Source of the DNA: Polaribacter pectinis
Lineage (GTDB): Bacteria; Bacteroidota; Bacteroidia; Flavobacteriales; Flavobacteriaceae
DNA length: 64,000 bases
Assembly (NCBI RefSeq): GCF_014352875.1
Contig: NZ_CP060695.1
Location: forward strand, 651,501 to 715,500
Reading direction: 5' to 3'
Below are positions 24,853-34,663 of this stretch, piece by piece; within the stretch, counting starts at the first letter, position 1, and every line of letters begins with the position of its first letter. The notes under the pieces were generated by a model that did not search any database, was not told where the DNA came from, and saw nothing but the letters and a program-made list of their open reading frames with translations. A program made the translations under genes and the position numbers.

Positions 24853-25608
24853 ATGAACGTACTAATAATCGAAGATGAAAAACCAGCAGCAAGAAGGTTA
24901 AACAGAATGTTGGGTGCTTTAGATATCGAAGTTCAGCAAATGTTGCATTCTGTGGAGGAATCTTTAAATTGGTTACAGAATAACGAGCATCCAGATTTAA
25001 TTTTTTTAGACATTCAATTGTCAGACGGATTATCATTTGAAATCTTCGAAGAAATTGACGTAAAATCGGCAATTATTTTTACAACTGCTTATGATGAATA
25101 TGCGTTGAAAGCATTCAAATTAAATAGTATCGATTATTTGTTAAAACCTTTAGACGAAGACGAATTAAAGGTGGCTGTAGATAAGTTTAAAGAACATCAA
25201 CCTACAAAAACAGATGTTCAAGTAAATTTAGATGATATTCGAAAATTACTGATAAATCCTGTGGATAGAAAGTTCAAAAAACGAATTTCGATTAAGGTTG
25301 GTCAGCATATAAAAATTATAAATATCGATGAAATTGAGTGTTTCTATAGCGAAAATAAATCCACTTATATTCTTACTTCAGAAAACAGAAATTTCTTATT
25401 AGATCACTCTTTAGAAAATTGGCTAGAACAATTAGACCCAGAACAGTTTTTTAGAGTCAACCGAACTTTTATCGTTCATATAAATGCTATAAAAGATATT
25501 ATTGCGTATTCAAATTCACGTTTAAAATTAATTTTGAATTCTTACAACGAAACTGAAATTATTGTAAGTAGAGAGCGTGTTAAGGATTTTAAGAATTGGA
25601 TTGATTAA
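24853..25608 (+). CDS. LytTR-type response regulator
   Basis: 251 aa. Receiver domain 1-120 with acidic pocket E7/D8, phospho-acceptor D53 (FLDIQL), T77/T78 and K98 (LLKPLD). LytTR DNA-binding domain about 145-248 (HIKIINIDEIECFYSENKSTYI and FFRVNRTFIVHINAIK). It is the expected partner of the LytS-type kinase at the start of the same operon. Its gene target cannot be read here. Confidence 0.92.
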   Translation: MNVLIIEDEKPAARRLNRMLGALDIEVQQMLHSVEESLNWLQNNEHPDLIFLDIQLSDGLSFEIFEEIDVKSAIIFTTAYDEYALKAFKLNSIDYLLKPLDEDELKVAVDKFKEHQPTKTDVQVNLDDIRKLLINPVDRKFKKRISIKVGQHIKIINIDEIECFYSENKSTYILTSENRNFLLDHSLENWLEQLDPEQFFRVNRTFIVHINAIKDIIAYSNSRLKLILNSYNETEIIVSRERVKDFKNWID

Positions 25609-25733
25609 ATTCTATATTTATACTTAAAAGTTATTATTAGTTTTCTTCTTCACTACAATAATAAACCTAACTTCGCGCCCTAATAAAAAAAGTCACAACT
25701 GCTATTTTTATTTGCAGTTGAAAAACACAATTC

Positions 25734-26738
25734 ATGAATATTTACAAACAAATAGAAGCAGAAATTCAGTCTGCTTCAAACATAGTTATTACAGCACACA
25801 AATCTGCAGATGGAGATTCAATAGGTTCTTCATTAGGTTTGTTATATTTCATAGAAAAATTAGGTAAAAAGGCAACTATTTGTCATCCAGATAAAGCACC
25901 AGATTTTTTATACTGGTTAGATACTTCTTCTATTATTTTAATGGAAGAAAGCCCTAAAGCAGTAACAAGTTTATTTGAAGAAGCGGATTTAATTTTTTGT
26001 TTAGATTACAATGCAACCAATAGAGTAGGACCAGAAATGCAAGTTTTATTAGAAGAAGCAACTTGTAAGAAAATTATGATAGATCATCATTTAAACCCTG
26101 AAGATTTCCCTGAAATAATAGTTTCTGAACCAACAGTTTCATCAACATCAGAATTAATTGTAGAATTGATAGAACAATCTGGTCATTTAAATTTATTAGA
26201 CGAAAAAATAGGAACTCCTTTATATTTAGGAATTCTAACAGATACTGGTAGTTTTAGATTCAATTCTGTAAAGCCAAGAACTCATGAAGTTTTAGCGAAG
26301 CTTTTAAACTCTGGAGTAGAACATCATTTAATTCATGAAAAATTAAGCGATAATAATACAGAATCCCGTTTGCGTTTGCAAGGTTTTGCCATGAGCGAAA
26401 AATTAGAAATTCTGTATGATTATAATGTGGCTATTATTTCTTTATCTAAAGAAGAATTGGCAAAATATAATTACAAAAAAGGTGATACAGATAGTTTAGC
26501 AAATTTAGTTTTATCAATAAAAGGAATAAAAGCAGCTATTGTCTTTACAGAAAGAGATGGAATTATGAAAATTTCTTTCCGATCTAAAGGTGCAGAAAAC
26601 CCTGTAAATATGTTAGCAAAAGAAAATTTTAATGGTGGTGGACATGCAAATGCTTCAGGAGGAATGAGCGATTTATCGGTAACAGAAACATTAGAAAAAC
26701 TAAAAGAAGTAATTCCTAATTACTTTAGTAAAGCTTAA
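25734..26738 (+). CDS. DHH-family phosphoesterase, NrnA-like oligoribonuclease/pAp phosphatase
   Basis: 334 aa. DHH motifs are in order: ITAHKSADGDSIGSSLGL, CLDYNATNR, MIDHHLNP, TDTGSFRF. The DHHA1 C-terminal motif is GGGHANASGG. Bacterial members degrade nano-RNA and hydrolyse pAp. Single gene, 125 bp after the response regulator. Confidence 0.88.
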   Translation: MNIYKQIEAEIQSASNIVITAHKSADGDSIGSSLGLLYFIEKLGKKATICHPDKAPDFLYWLDTSSIILMEESPKAVTSLFEEADLIFCLDYNATNRVGPEMQVLLEEATCKKIMIDHHLNPEDFPEIIVSEPTVSSTSELIVELIEQSGHLNLLDEKIGTPLYLGILTDTGSFRFNSVKPRTHEVLAKLLNSGVEHHLIHEKLSDNNTESRLRLQGFAMSEKLEILYDYNVAIISLSKEELAKYNYKKGDTDSLANLVLSIKGIKAAIVFTERDGIMKISFRSKGAENPVNMLAKENFNGGGHANASGGMSDLSVTETLEKLKEVIPNYFSKA

Positions 26739-26893
26739 GGATTTATAATTATACAAGTATTGGTTTGCTATTATATCTAAAAATATTAATTTAGCTAAAG
26801 CTTATATAGGCTATTAGAAACGTAGGTTTTTAGACTATCTTAGTTTAAATACAATTTTTTAATTGCTTAAAAAGTAATTCAATTTCTTGTTTT

Positions 26894-28282
26894 ATGAAAA
26901 AATCGCTATTAATAAGTTTCTTTAGTTTCTTTTCTTTTTGCTCAACATTTGCTCAAAAAAATTTAAGTGATATAGAAATTGATCTTATTAATCGTAGCTT
27001 AAATAAAAGTTATGCTTTAAAAAAATCTATTCATAAACTTTCCATCGATAGTATAGAAACGAAAGCCATTCGTCAGAATTTTATACCCACTTTAGAATTT
27101 GATGCTTTGTATGGTTATGGAGCCACCAGAATAAATGTAGATATTCCCACAGTAAAATTGCCAATTACAGGAATCGAATTATTCGAAGGCGAAACAAGGT
27201 TCGATGCTCGGAGTCAAATTTTTAATGCGAATTTAACTGCGAAAGCTCTATTGTTTTCAGGTTTGCAAGTCAGTTATGGTTCTAAAGCCTCAGAGGAGAA
27301 AATTAAAGCAAAGAATTACATGCTTACAGCAGAAAAATCGACAATAATAAAAGATGTAATAGACACTTTTAATAAAATTGAATTGTTGAGAAAATCTGAA
27401 ATTGTAATTACAAAAAGCGAAGAAAGGTTAGCAAAAGAGAAGGAAAGAGTAAAAAAAGCCATCAAAAACGGACTCGCAATTCCTTATGACAGAGATAAAA
27501 TTACGGCTGCCGAATTAAAATTAGCTTCTGTAAAAGTGGAGTTATATGGAAACTTAAGTTTGTTGTATTCCAAACTTTCTATGTTAACGGATGTGGCACC
27601 TTCCACCTTAGAAAAATACAAATTTCATTTACAACCTTGGGATTTAAATGGCATAGAAAACACGTTTAGCGATCGTCCAGAATTAAAAGCGTTGGAAGCT
27701 TCCATAAATGCTTATGGTTACAAATTAAAGATGAATAAAAACTCATTTTTACCGAAAGTACAAGCTTTGGCAACACTTTCTTATTCCAATTTGTTCAATG
27801 CAAGTTTAGAAACGCCTTACAGTTTACCAGGAGGCGAAAACGTAAATTTAGAGTTGAATAAACTTGAGTTATTTCCAACTTATTTTTTAGGAGTTGGTAT
27901 GCATTGGGATCTTTTTAGCGGACTTAAAAACACCAATAAAACACGTATTACCAATATTGAAAAAACGATTGCAGAAGAAGAAAAAATAGATGTAGAAGAA
28001 AAACTATCTCTTTTTGCAAAAAAAATGCAAGTAGATTTTGAAGTGAAAAATCAGCAATTATTATTGAAACAAAAAGAAATGGAAGTTGCTAAAAACAGCT
28101 TAAATTTAGCAAGAAAAAGTTATAGAGAAGGTTTAATTTCTATTACGGATTTGTTAGAAACGGAAACAGAATATCAAAATTCTACACTCAATTACTACAA
28201 AAAAATTGCCAACCAACGTTTGGTAGCTTTAGATTTATTGATTTCAACAGGAAGTTTAAATGTTGAAAATTTAAAAAAATAG
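26894..28282 (+). CDS. TolC-family outer-membrane efflux protein
   Basis: 462 aa. Signal peptide about 1-20 (SFCSTFAQ). The mature part is long helical coiled-coil regions with strands (for example VKKAIKNGLAIPYDRDKITAAELKLASVKVEL and SLNLARKSYREGLISITDLLETETEYQ), as in the TolC repeat. It is the outer-membrane channel of an efflux system with the next three genes. The adaptor gene follows after 14 bp. Confidence 0.88.
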   Translation: MKKSLLISFFSFFSFCSTFAQKNLSDIEIDLINRSLNKSYALKKSIHKLSIDSIETKAIRQNFIPTLEFDALYGYGATRINVDIPTVKLPITGIELFEGETRFDARSQIFNANLTAKALLFSGLQVSYGSKASEEKIKAKNYMLTAEKSTIIKDVIDTFNKIELLRKSEIVITKSEERLAKEKERVKKAIKNGLAIPYDRDKITAAELKLASVKVELYGNLSLLYSKLSMLTDVAPSTLEKYKFHLQPWDLNGIENTFSDRPELKALEASINAYGYKLKMNKNSFLPKVQALATLSYSNLFNASLETPYSLPGGENVNLELNKLELFPTYFLGVGMHWDLFSGLKNTNKTRITNIEKTIAEEEKIDVEEKLSLFAKKMQVDFEVKNQQLLLKQKEMEVAKNSLNLARKSYREGLISITDLLETETEYQNSTLNYYKKIANQRLVALDLLISTGSLNVENLKK

Positions 28283-28296
28283 AAATTTATTTCATT

Positions 28297-29280
28297 ATGA
28301 AAAACAAAAAACAACTCTTCATATTAATTATTCCGATTTTAATTGTTGTTGTGGGAATATTTTTATTAATTATACAAAAACCAAGCGAAAACGAAAATCG
28401 TGTTTTTGTAGGTTTATTTGAAACTACAGAAATTCGAGTAGCATCAGAAATTCCTGGACGCATAGAAAAAATTTATGTAAAATTAGGGGATAAAGTAAAA
28501 AAAGGACAATTATTAGCAACTATTGAAAGTGATATTTTAGATGCTAAAATAGAACAAGCAGAAGGCATGTTCGATGCTGCAAAATCTGTAAACCAAAAAG
28601 CAAATTTTGGCGCAAGAAAACAAGAAGTTGCTGCCGCTGAAGATTCCTATAAAATGGCGCAAAGTCAATATAAATATGCTGAAAAATCGTTTAAAAGATT
28701 AGAAGTTATGTCTAAAGATAGTTTAATTTCTGCCCAAAAAATGGACGAGATTACATTTAAAAGAGATGCAGCTTTCGACCAAATGAACGCCGCAAAACTT
28801 ATTTTCGAAATGGCAAAAGAAGGCGCAAGAATTGAAGATAAAAAAGCATCAAAAGGACAAATGAACGCTGCTGGTGGAATGGTAAATGAAGCTAAAGCTT
28901 ATTATAAAGAATTAGAAATTTATGCACCAGTTTCTGGTGAAATTTCATCGAAATTAGCTGAGAAAAGTGAAGTAATGCCTGCTGGTTATCCTATTTTTAC
29001 TGTACAAAAATTAGAAGATATTTATGCCGTAATTCATGTAAGAGAAGATTTTTTACAGAATTTCTCTATGGGAACAGAAGTTTCAGGAAAATTACCTGCT
29101 TTTAATAACAATTCTCATCAATTTAAAGTGACTTATATAGCACCAATGGCAGATTTTGCAGATTGGATTCCTACAGCAGATAAGGGGAGATTAGACATGA
29201 AAACCTTTGAAATTCATTTAACTCCAATTGAGAAAATCGAAAATTTACGACCAGGTATGAGTTTAAATATTAAACTTTGA
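28297..29280 (+). CDS. HlyD-family periplasmic adaptor protein
   Basis: 327 aa. One N-terminal membrane anchor (8-26), a lipoyl-like half (VASEIPGRIEKIYVKLGDKVKKGQLLATIE), a coiled-coil hairpin about 85-200, and the second lipoyl half (IYAPVSGEISSKLAEKSEV). It links the inner-membrane permeases to the TolC channel. Its stop overlaps the next start. Confidence 0.9.
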   Translation: MKNKKQLFILIIPILIVVVGIFLLIIQKPSENENRVFVGLFETTEIRVASEIPGRIEKIYVKLGDKVKKGQLLATIESDILDAKIEQAEGMFDAAKSVNQKANFGARKQEVAAAEDSYKMAQSQYKYAEKSFKRLEVMSKDSLISAQKMDEITFKRDAAFDQMNAAKLIFEMAKEGARIEDKKASKGQMNAAGGMVNEAKAYYKELEIYAPVSGEISSKLAEKSEVMPAGYPIFTVQKLEDIYAVIHVREDFLQNFSMGTEVSGKLPAFNNNSHQFKVTYIAPMADFADWIPTADKGRLDMKTFEIHLTPIEKIENLRPGMSLNIKL

Positions 29281-30437
29281 GAATTATACTAAAAATAATT
29301 ATTAGAGAGCTGTTTCGGTTGAAAAAAAGACCTGCAGCTTGGGTGCTTTTATTGGTAATTCCTATTGGAGTTTTCTTTTATTTGGGCGCTATTTACGAAA
29401 AAGGAGCTATTGAAAAGGTTCCAATTGCGGTTTTAGATTTAGATCATTCAGGTTTAAGTAGAAAAGTAATAAATAATGTAGAAGCTTCTCCGAAATTAAA
29501 CATTGTTAAATTTTTAAATTCAAAAGATAATATTGAAGAGGTTTTTATTGAAAACCCTGACATTAAAGGATTTTATCTAATTCCAAAAGACTTTCAGAAA
29601 AATATATTTAGAGGAAATCAAGAGAAATTGATTGTTTATACCAATTCTTCAAACATTATTTACGGGAATTTACTTTTTAAGGAAGCTGCTACTTTTATAA
29701 ATACAATGTCTGCAGGAATTAATTTGAATACTTTTAAAACACTTGGTATTCCACATGAAAAAGCAGAAAAAATGGTGATGCCAATTAAGGTAATTTCTAA
29801 ACCTTTATTCAACTCACATTATAATTATTTATATTATTTAATTCCGGGTTTAACAACGGTTTTATTGCAAATGATTGTTTTCTTTTTGGCTGCAAGATCT
29901 GTAAATTCAGAATACACAAATAACACATTCAACGATTTAATAGTACTTTCAAATGGTAGTATTTTTAGAATAATTTTAGGAAAATTACTCACTTATACAT
30001 TATTAGGTTTTGTGGTAGCTGTTTTTATATTCTCGGTTGTGCATCCACTTTTAGGTATTCCAGCAAGTGTAAATATTTTACCATTTTTATGGGTTATTTT
30101 GGTATTTGTTTTGGCAAATGCAATGTTAGGAATTATGATTTCTACCATTTTTAAGAATGAAGCCATTGCAATGGATGTTTCTTTTGTTTACAATTCCCCT
30201 GCGTTTGTATTTAGTGGTTTTACATTCCCAATTATGGCAATGCCAGCTTTTGATGCTTGGTATGCTCAAATAATTCCTTACACACATTTCTTAAATGCGT
30301 TTTTAAAAGGTTTAGAAATGAGCACACCTTTTTCTTTTTTAGCGCAACCTGTAATAAATTTACTGCTTTTCTTTTTAGTAGGTTATACTGTAACCATTAG
30401 TATGCTATTATTTCAAAAAAATAAAGCAACCGCATGA
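29277..30437 (+). CDS. ABC-2 type permease, exporter subunit 1
   Basis: 386 aa. One N-terminal membrane helix, a large extracytoplasmic domain (about 50-185), then five helices. It matches the YhhJ/ABC-2 permease pattern (VPIAVLDLDHSGLSRKVI). It starts TTG at 29277, overlapping the HlyD stop TGA. No ATPase is encoded in the operon. It probably pairs with the next permease. Confidence 0.83.
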   Translation: MRIILKIIIRELFRLKKRPAAWVLLLVIPIGVFFYLGAIYEKGAIEKVPIAVLDLDHSGLSRKVINNVEASPKLNIVKFLNSKDNIEEVFIENPDIKGFYLIPKDFQKNIFRGNQEKLIVYTNSSNIIYGNLLFKEAATFINTMSAGINLNTFKTLGIPHEKAEKMVMPIKVISKPLFNSHYNYLYYLIPGLTTVLLQMIVFFLAARSVNSEYTNNTFNDLIVLSNGSIFRIILGKLLTYTLLGFVVAVFIFSVVHPLLGIPASVNILPFLWVILVFVLANAMLGIMISTIFKNEAIAMDVSFVYNSPAFVFSGFTFPIMAMPAFDAWYAQIIPYTHFLNAFLKGLEMSTPFSFLAQPVINLLLFFLVGYTVTISMLLFQKNKATA

Positions 30438-31585
30438 AAAAATGGATAACTGCCTTAAAAAATGAATTGTCTTTAATTTTTGAAGACAAAAGCGTCTTGC
30501 TTACTTGTTTGGTGGCTCCGATTTTGTATGCTTTTTTTATTGGCTCTATTTATTCAGAAAAAGAGGTTTCAGAAATACCAATTGCTGTTGTAGATTACGA
30601 TCATTCCAATTTATCGAGAAAAGTTTCTCAATTGATAAACACTTCAGAAAAAGTTGCTATTCAAGGACATTATTCTTCTTTAGAGGAAGCAATGTTTCAA
30701 TTTAATAATCTAAAAGTTCAAGGAATTGTTATTCTGCCAAACAATTTTCAGAAAAAAACGATGAATTTAGACGGTTCTCATGTAGAACTCATTTTAAATA
30801 ATACCAAGTTTTTAACGTCCAACGAAATTAACAAATCAGTACAAAAAGTTATGTTAACAGTTTCTGGTGGCGTTAGAATGCAATATTTTATATCGAATAA
30901 TATTCCTGTTGAAATTGCCAAACAAAAGGCACAACCTATAATGCCTGTTATAAAATCTATTTATAATGCAACCAATAATTATGGCGATTATTTGTTACCC
31001 ATTTTATTGATTTTAATTTTGCAACAAACTTTAGTAATTGGTTTTGGACAAAGTGTGGTTCACGAATTTAAAAATGGAGTTTTAAAAGATACAGGAAAAT
31101 TTACTTTTTATAATTTTATTGGAGTTCTTTCAGCAAAGAGTTTTTATTATGTAATTCTATATACAGCCTATTTCTTTTTGTTTTATAAATTAGTATTTCC
31201 ACACTTTTCATTAAGCTTTAATGGTGCTATTTTGTTGCATTTATTGCTAAGTTTTTTGTTTATTTCTGTTGTTATTTTATACACAATATTGTTTGCTTCC
31301 TTCTTTAAAACTCCAATTGGTTGGACAGAGGTTTTGGCATTTTCTACCTATCCATTATTCTTAGTTTCTGGCTATTCTTGGCCCATAGAAGCAATGCCAA
31401 ATGCATTACAATTATTCGCAAATATATTACCATCCACACCATATTTTAAGGTTTTTAATGCATTAGCCACAGAAGTGGCAACCCTTGGTAATATTACTGA
31501 TGGTTTTATTCATTTATTGGTTTTGCTATTAGTTGGGTATTTATTGTTGTATGTGAGATTTTGGTTTTTAAAACGAAAATCATAA
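30434..31585 (+). CDS. ABC-2 type permease, exporter subunit 2
   Basis: 383 aa. Same layout as the preceding permease (IPIAVVDYDHSNLSRKV) and clearly a paralogue; the two overlap by 4 bp. The substrate is unknown. The ATPase must be elsewhere or absent. Confidence 0.83.
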   Translation: MKKWITALKNELSLIFEDKSVLLTCLVAPILYAFFIGSIYSEKEVSEIPIAVVDYDHSNLSRKVSQLINTSEKVAIQGHYSSLEEAMFQFNNLKVQGIVILPNNFQKKTMNLDGSHVELILNNTKFLTSNEINKSVQKVMLTVSGGVRMQYFISNNIPVEIAKQKAQPIMPVIKSIYNATNNYGDYLLPILLILILQQTLVIGFGQSVVHEFKNGVLKDTGKFTFYNFIGVLSAKSFYYVILYTAYFFLFYKLVFPHFSLSFNGAILLHLLLSFLFISVVILYTILFASFFKTPIGWTEVLAFSTYPLFLVSGYSWPIEAMPNALQLFANILPSTPYFKVFNALATEVATLGNITDGFIHLLVLLLVGYLLLYVRFWFLKRKS

Positions 31586-31742
31586 TAACGTAATAATTAA
31601 TAGTAAAGTCTGATAAAAAAATGGAAGTATTTTCTATAAATATTGATGACAGTTGGTGTTTTATCAATATTATTCCTAACAAATTTATCTATTTGAGTTA
31701 AGAATTAGTTGGATAGGAAACAAATGCTCTTAACATAACATA

Positions 31743-31750
31743 TATCTTTG
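31743..31750 (+). promoter_or_regulatory. -7 promoter element TATCTTTG upstream of DksA-like gene
   Basis: An exact TAnnTTTG match 50 bp before the ATG. No -33 TTTG at the usual distance. Confidence 0.45.
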
Positions 31751-31799
31751 AAAGATAAGTTGAAATTTAATTTCATGAACGTTAATTCAAATAAAATAT

Positions 31800-32162
31800 A
31801 TGTTAGATAAAAAACAATACAGTCCAGAAAAATTAGAGCAATTCAAAGTAATTATAGAAGAAGATTTAAAAACTACAGAAGAAGAATTGGCGAAGTTCGA
31901 AACAAATTTAAAAGAACAAAAACAACGTTTGGCAAATGCTAATGTAGACTTTAACCAAACAAGTAAACACTCTCAACAACAAGCAAAAAACGAACAACTA
32001 AAAAAACGTTTAGAAAAAAAAGAAAGTGAATTAAAATCTGCTTTGCAACGCATAGAAAATAAGGTTTATGGAGTTTGCGATAAAACTGGTCAGTTGATTA
32101 GAGAAGAAAGATTGTCGGCAAATCCTACTGCAAGATTCGATATTTTACCAAAAGAAGATTAA
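31800..32162 (+). CDS. DksA/TraR-like protein with incomplete zinc finger
   Basis: 120 aa. N-terminal long coiled coil (about 8-88), then YGVCDKTGQLIREERLSANPTARFDI, which aligns with the DksA C4 zinc finger region. Only the first Cys (VCDKTG) is left; the other three are missing. It probably acts on RNA polymerase like other DksA-type coiled-coil proteins, without zinc. Single-gene unit. Confidence 0.75.
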   Translation: MLDKKQYSPEKLEQFKVIIEEDLKTTEEELAKFETNLKEQKQRLANANVDFNQTSKHSQQQAKNEQLKKRLEKKESELKSALQRIENKVYGVCDKTGQLIREERLSANPTARFDILPKED

Positions 32163-32206
32163 AATGATAAAATGTTGTTGAAACAATTATAATTTAATCA
32201 TTTTTT
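32162..32206 (+). terminator. Possible terminator after DksA-like gene
   Basis: Weak hairpin: AAATGAT with ATCATTT enclosing TTGTT-GA-AACAA, followed by six T. Confidence 0.4.
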
Positions 32207-32396
32207 ATTCAGTTACTTTAGTTATTATTTTTATCTAAAAAAATCTTTTAACTAAACTATAAGTTTTGTGAGGTAAGAACATTTAAGGGTTTATAAAGCT
32301 TAACTCAATATCACATTCATCTGTAGTTTGTTTTTATTAATAAAAAATTAGCTTACTTTCGAAAAAAAAATATCTACGGATATTTAAATTGAAAGG

Positions 32397-33935
32397 ATGG
32401 GCATGAAAAGTGACAAATTTATAATCTCTCTTTATTTAATTATTTCCATATTTATTACATTTTCTATTTATAAAGATTATGGAATAAGTACAGATGAAGT
32501 TGTACAACGTGGTACAGCTAAAATAAATATGTCTTATGTTTTTAAAGGTAATAAATCTCTTAAAACATGGATGGATAGGGATTATGGGGTAGTTTTTGAA
32601 GCTCCTTTAGTTATATTAGAAGAAATTTTTAATTGGGAAAAACCTGGTGGAGATGAAAGAAATATCTATGCTTATAGGCACTTAATAACACATTTATTTT
32701 ATATAGTTGGTGGTGTATTTCTTTACTTATTAATTTCTCAATTATTCAATTCAAAAATTTATGGAGTTTTAGCATTATTTCTATACATGTTAAATCCCAG
32801 AATTTACGCACATTCTTTTATAAACTCAAAGGATATTCCTTTAATGGCAATGTTTATTATATGTTTCTATGTTTTTATAAAGTTTATAAAAAAAAGGAGT
32901 TTTAAAAACATTCTATTGCTTTCTTTAGTTAGTGCGCTCTTAATTAATATTAGAATAGTTGGGGTGCTGTTTCCAATAGCAGTAATTGCATATCTATTTA
33001 TTTTTGATTATTTAGATTTTAAATTCAATAACATAAAAAGTACGTTTAAAAACAGCGCGTTGTATTTTTTTATTACAGCGTTTTTTGTTTACTTATTTTG
33101 GCCAAATTTATGGGCGAATCCAATAGATAACTTTCTTCAATCATTTACTAACATGTCGCATTTTAGACATAATCCTTTTGAGTTAACTTATGGAGAAATG
33201 ATTAGAGCAACAGATGATAAAAGTTATTTTTTTAAATGGTTTTTTATATCTAATCCTTTTTTATATTTAGTTTATGGTTGTTTGGGTATATTACTACTTA
33301 CAATATCTGTATTAAAAACAAAAGGTGCTTTTTTAGTAACAAAAGAAACCAGATATATCGCTTTTTTAAGCTCATTTTTTGTGTTAACTATAGCAATAGT
33401 TTTATTAAAAAACTCTGTAATTTATAATAGTTGGAGGCAATTGTTTTTCTTGTATCCAAGTTTTATTATTTTTATTATTTTCTTTATCTATTATTTTAGG
33501 GACAAACAAATTCATAAATACTTAATATTTTCTTTAATTATTTATCAAGTTTTTGTACTTAAAAAACAATATTCATTACATCCTTATCAAACAGTTTATT
33601 TTAATGAATTTGTTAGTTCAAAAGAAAATTATAGAGCTAAAAATTTTAAGCTAGATTATTGGGGACATTCTTATAAAGAAGCATTAGAGACATTGGTTAG
33701 TTTAGATGATTCTGAAGAAATAAAAGTGGTTTTTTCTGGCCTTATTGGTTTTCAAAATGCTAAAACATTGCCTTTAAAAGATAAAAAAAGGATTGTTAGG
33801 AGCGAAAATATTGAAGATGCAGATTATTTTATCACTAATAATTATTTAGAAGCAATTAAAATTGACGATAATAAACTTATTTTTAAGATTATTAGAGACA
33901 ACAGCCCAATAATATCTATGTTTAAGTTAAAATAA
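32397..33935 (+). CDS. Glycosyltransferase-39-type integral membrane protein
   Basis: 512 aa with about 11-12 membrane segments. The acidic pair near the N-terminus (DYGISTDE, after the first helix) and AYRHLITHLFY pattern resemble dolichyl-phosphate-mannose-type GT-C transferases. It probably transfers a sugar from a lipid-linked donor outside the membrane. An alternative start at 32403 fits better with the AAAGG ribosome site. It overlaps by one base with the next GT2 gene, which could make the lipid-linked sugar. Confidence 0.75.
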   Translation: MGMKSDKFIISLYLIISIFITFSIYKDYGISTDEVVQRGTAKINMSYVFKGNKSLKTWMDRDYGVVFEAPLVILEEIFNWEKPGGDERNIYAYRHLITHLFYIVGGVFLYLLISQLFNSKIYGVLALFLYMLNPRIYAHSFINSKDIPLMAMFIICFYVFIKFIKKRSFKNILLLSLVSALLINIRIVGVLFPIAVIAYLFIFDYLDFKFNNIKSTFKNSALYFFITAFFVYLFWPNLWANPIDNFLQSFTNMSHFRHNPFELTYGEMIRATDDKSYFFKWFFISNPFLYLVYGCLGILLLTISVLKTKGAFLVTKETRYIAFLSSFFVLTIAIVLLKNSVIYNSWRQLFFLYPSFIIFIIFFIYYFRDKQIHKYLIFSLIIYQVFVLKKQYSLHPYQTVYFNEFVSSKENYRAKNFKLDYWGHSYKEALETLVSLDDSEEIKVVFSGLIGFQNAKTLPLKDKKRIVRSENIEDADYFITNNYLEAIKIDDNKLIFKIIRDNSPIISMFKLK

Positions 33936-34663
33936 TGAAAACTTGTATAATTATTCCATGCTATAATGAAGAGAAAAGACTTCCTACAAAGACTTTTTTA
34001 AAATTTATACAAAACAAGGATATCCATTTTTGTTTTGTAAATGATGGCAGTAGCGATAATACAATAGATGTTTTAAATTCAATTAAAATAAAAGAGCCAG
34101 ATAAAGTACTTGTTATAAATAATAATAAAAATGTAGGTAAAGCAGAAGCAATTAGAGAAGCTGTATTAGAACTCTATAACTTAAAGTTATACGATTACAT
34201 TGGTTTTTTTGATGCAGATTTGGCAACACCATTATTTGAAATTGAAAACCTTCGCAATTATTTCATTATAAATGATAGTTTGATTTTGGTTATGGGGTCA
34301 AGAATAAAAAGAATGGGAGCAAATGTAAATAGAAAATTCCATCGTTTTTTATTCGGTAGAATTTTTGCAACTATAATTAGTGCTAATGTTCTAAAATTAC
34401 CAGTATATGACACGCAATGTGGTGCTAAACTATTTTCTACAAAAATTCCTGTTGCAGTTTTTAATGATAAATTTATAACAAAATGGTTGTTTGATGTAGA
34501 ACTAATTATTAGAATAAAGAAATTATTTGGAAACGATATAATCGAAAAAATAGTTGAGTATCCATTATTAGAATGGGTTGAAAAAGGTGAATCTAAAGTT
34601 AAATTCACCGATTTTTTAAATACCCCAAAAGAAATATTAAAAATTAAAAGAAAATATAAATAA
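33935..34663 (+). CDS. Family 2 glycosyltransferase, polyprenyl-phosphate glycosyltransferase (ALG5/DPM1-like)
   Basis: 242 aa. IIPCYNEEKRLP at the start, VNDGSSDNT, the DxD-like FFDADLATP, and GSRIKRMGA. This matches DPM1/ALG5-type enzymes, which load a sugar on a polyprenyl phosphate. It is translationally coupled (TAATG) to the GT-C gene, which fits a donor-and-acceptor pair. Confidence 0.83.
   Translation: MKTCIIIPCYNEEKRLPTKTFLKFIQNKDIHFCFVNDGSSDNTIDVLNSIKIKEPDKVLVINNNKNVGKAEAIREAVLELYNLKLYDYIGFFDADLATPLFEIENLRNYFIINDSLILVMGSRIKRMGANVNRKFHRFLFGRIFATIISANVLKLPVYDTQCGAKLFSTKIPVAVFNDKFITKWLFDVELIIRIKKLFGNDIIEKIVEYPLLEWVEKGESKVKFTDFLNTPKEILKIKRKYK

Noticed and set aside
25696..25720. Hairpin CAACTGC...GCAGTTG before the nrnA-like gene
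   Set aside because: The T-run needed for a terminator is on the other strand, where no gene ends. No protein-binding family can be named.
31621..31701. 26-codon ORF and AATATTGAT/ATCAATATT inverted repeat upstream of the DksA-like gene
   Set aside because: The ORF is short, has ordinary composition and no features. The inverted repeat is possible by chance in AT-rich DNA.
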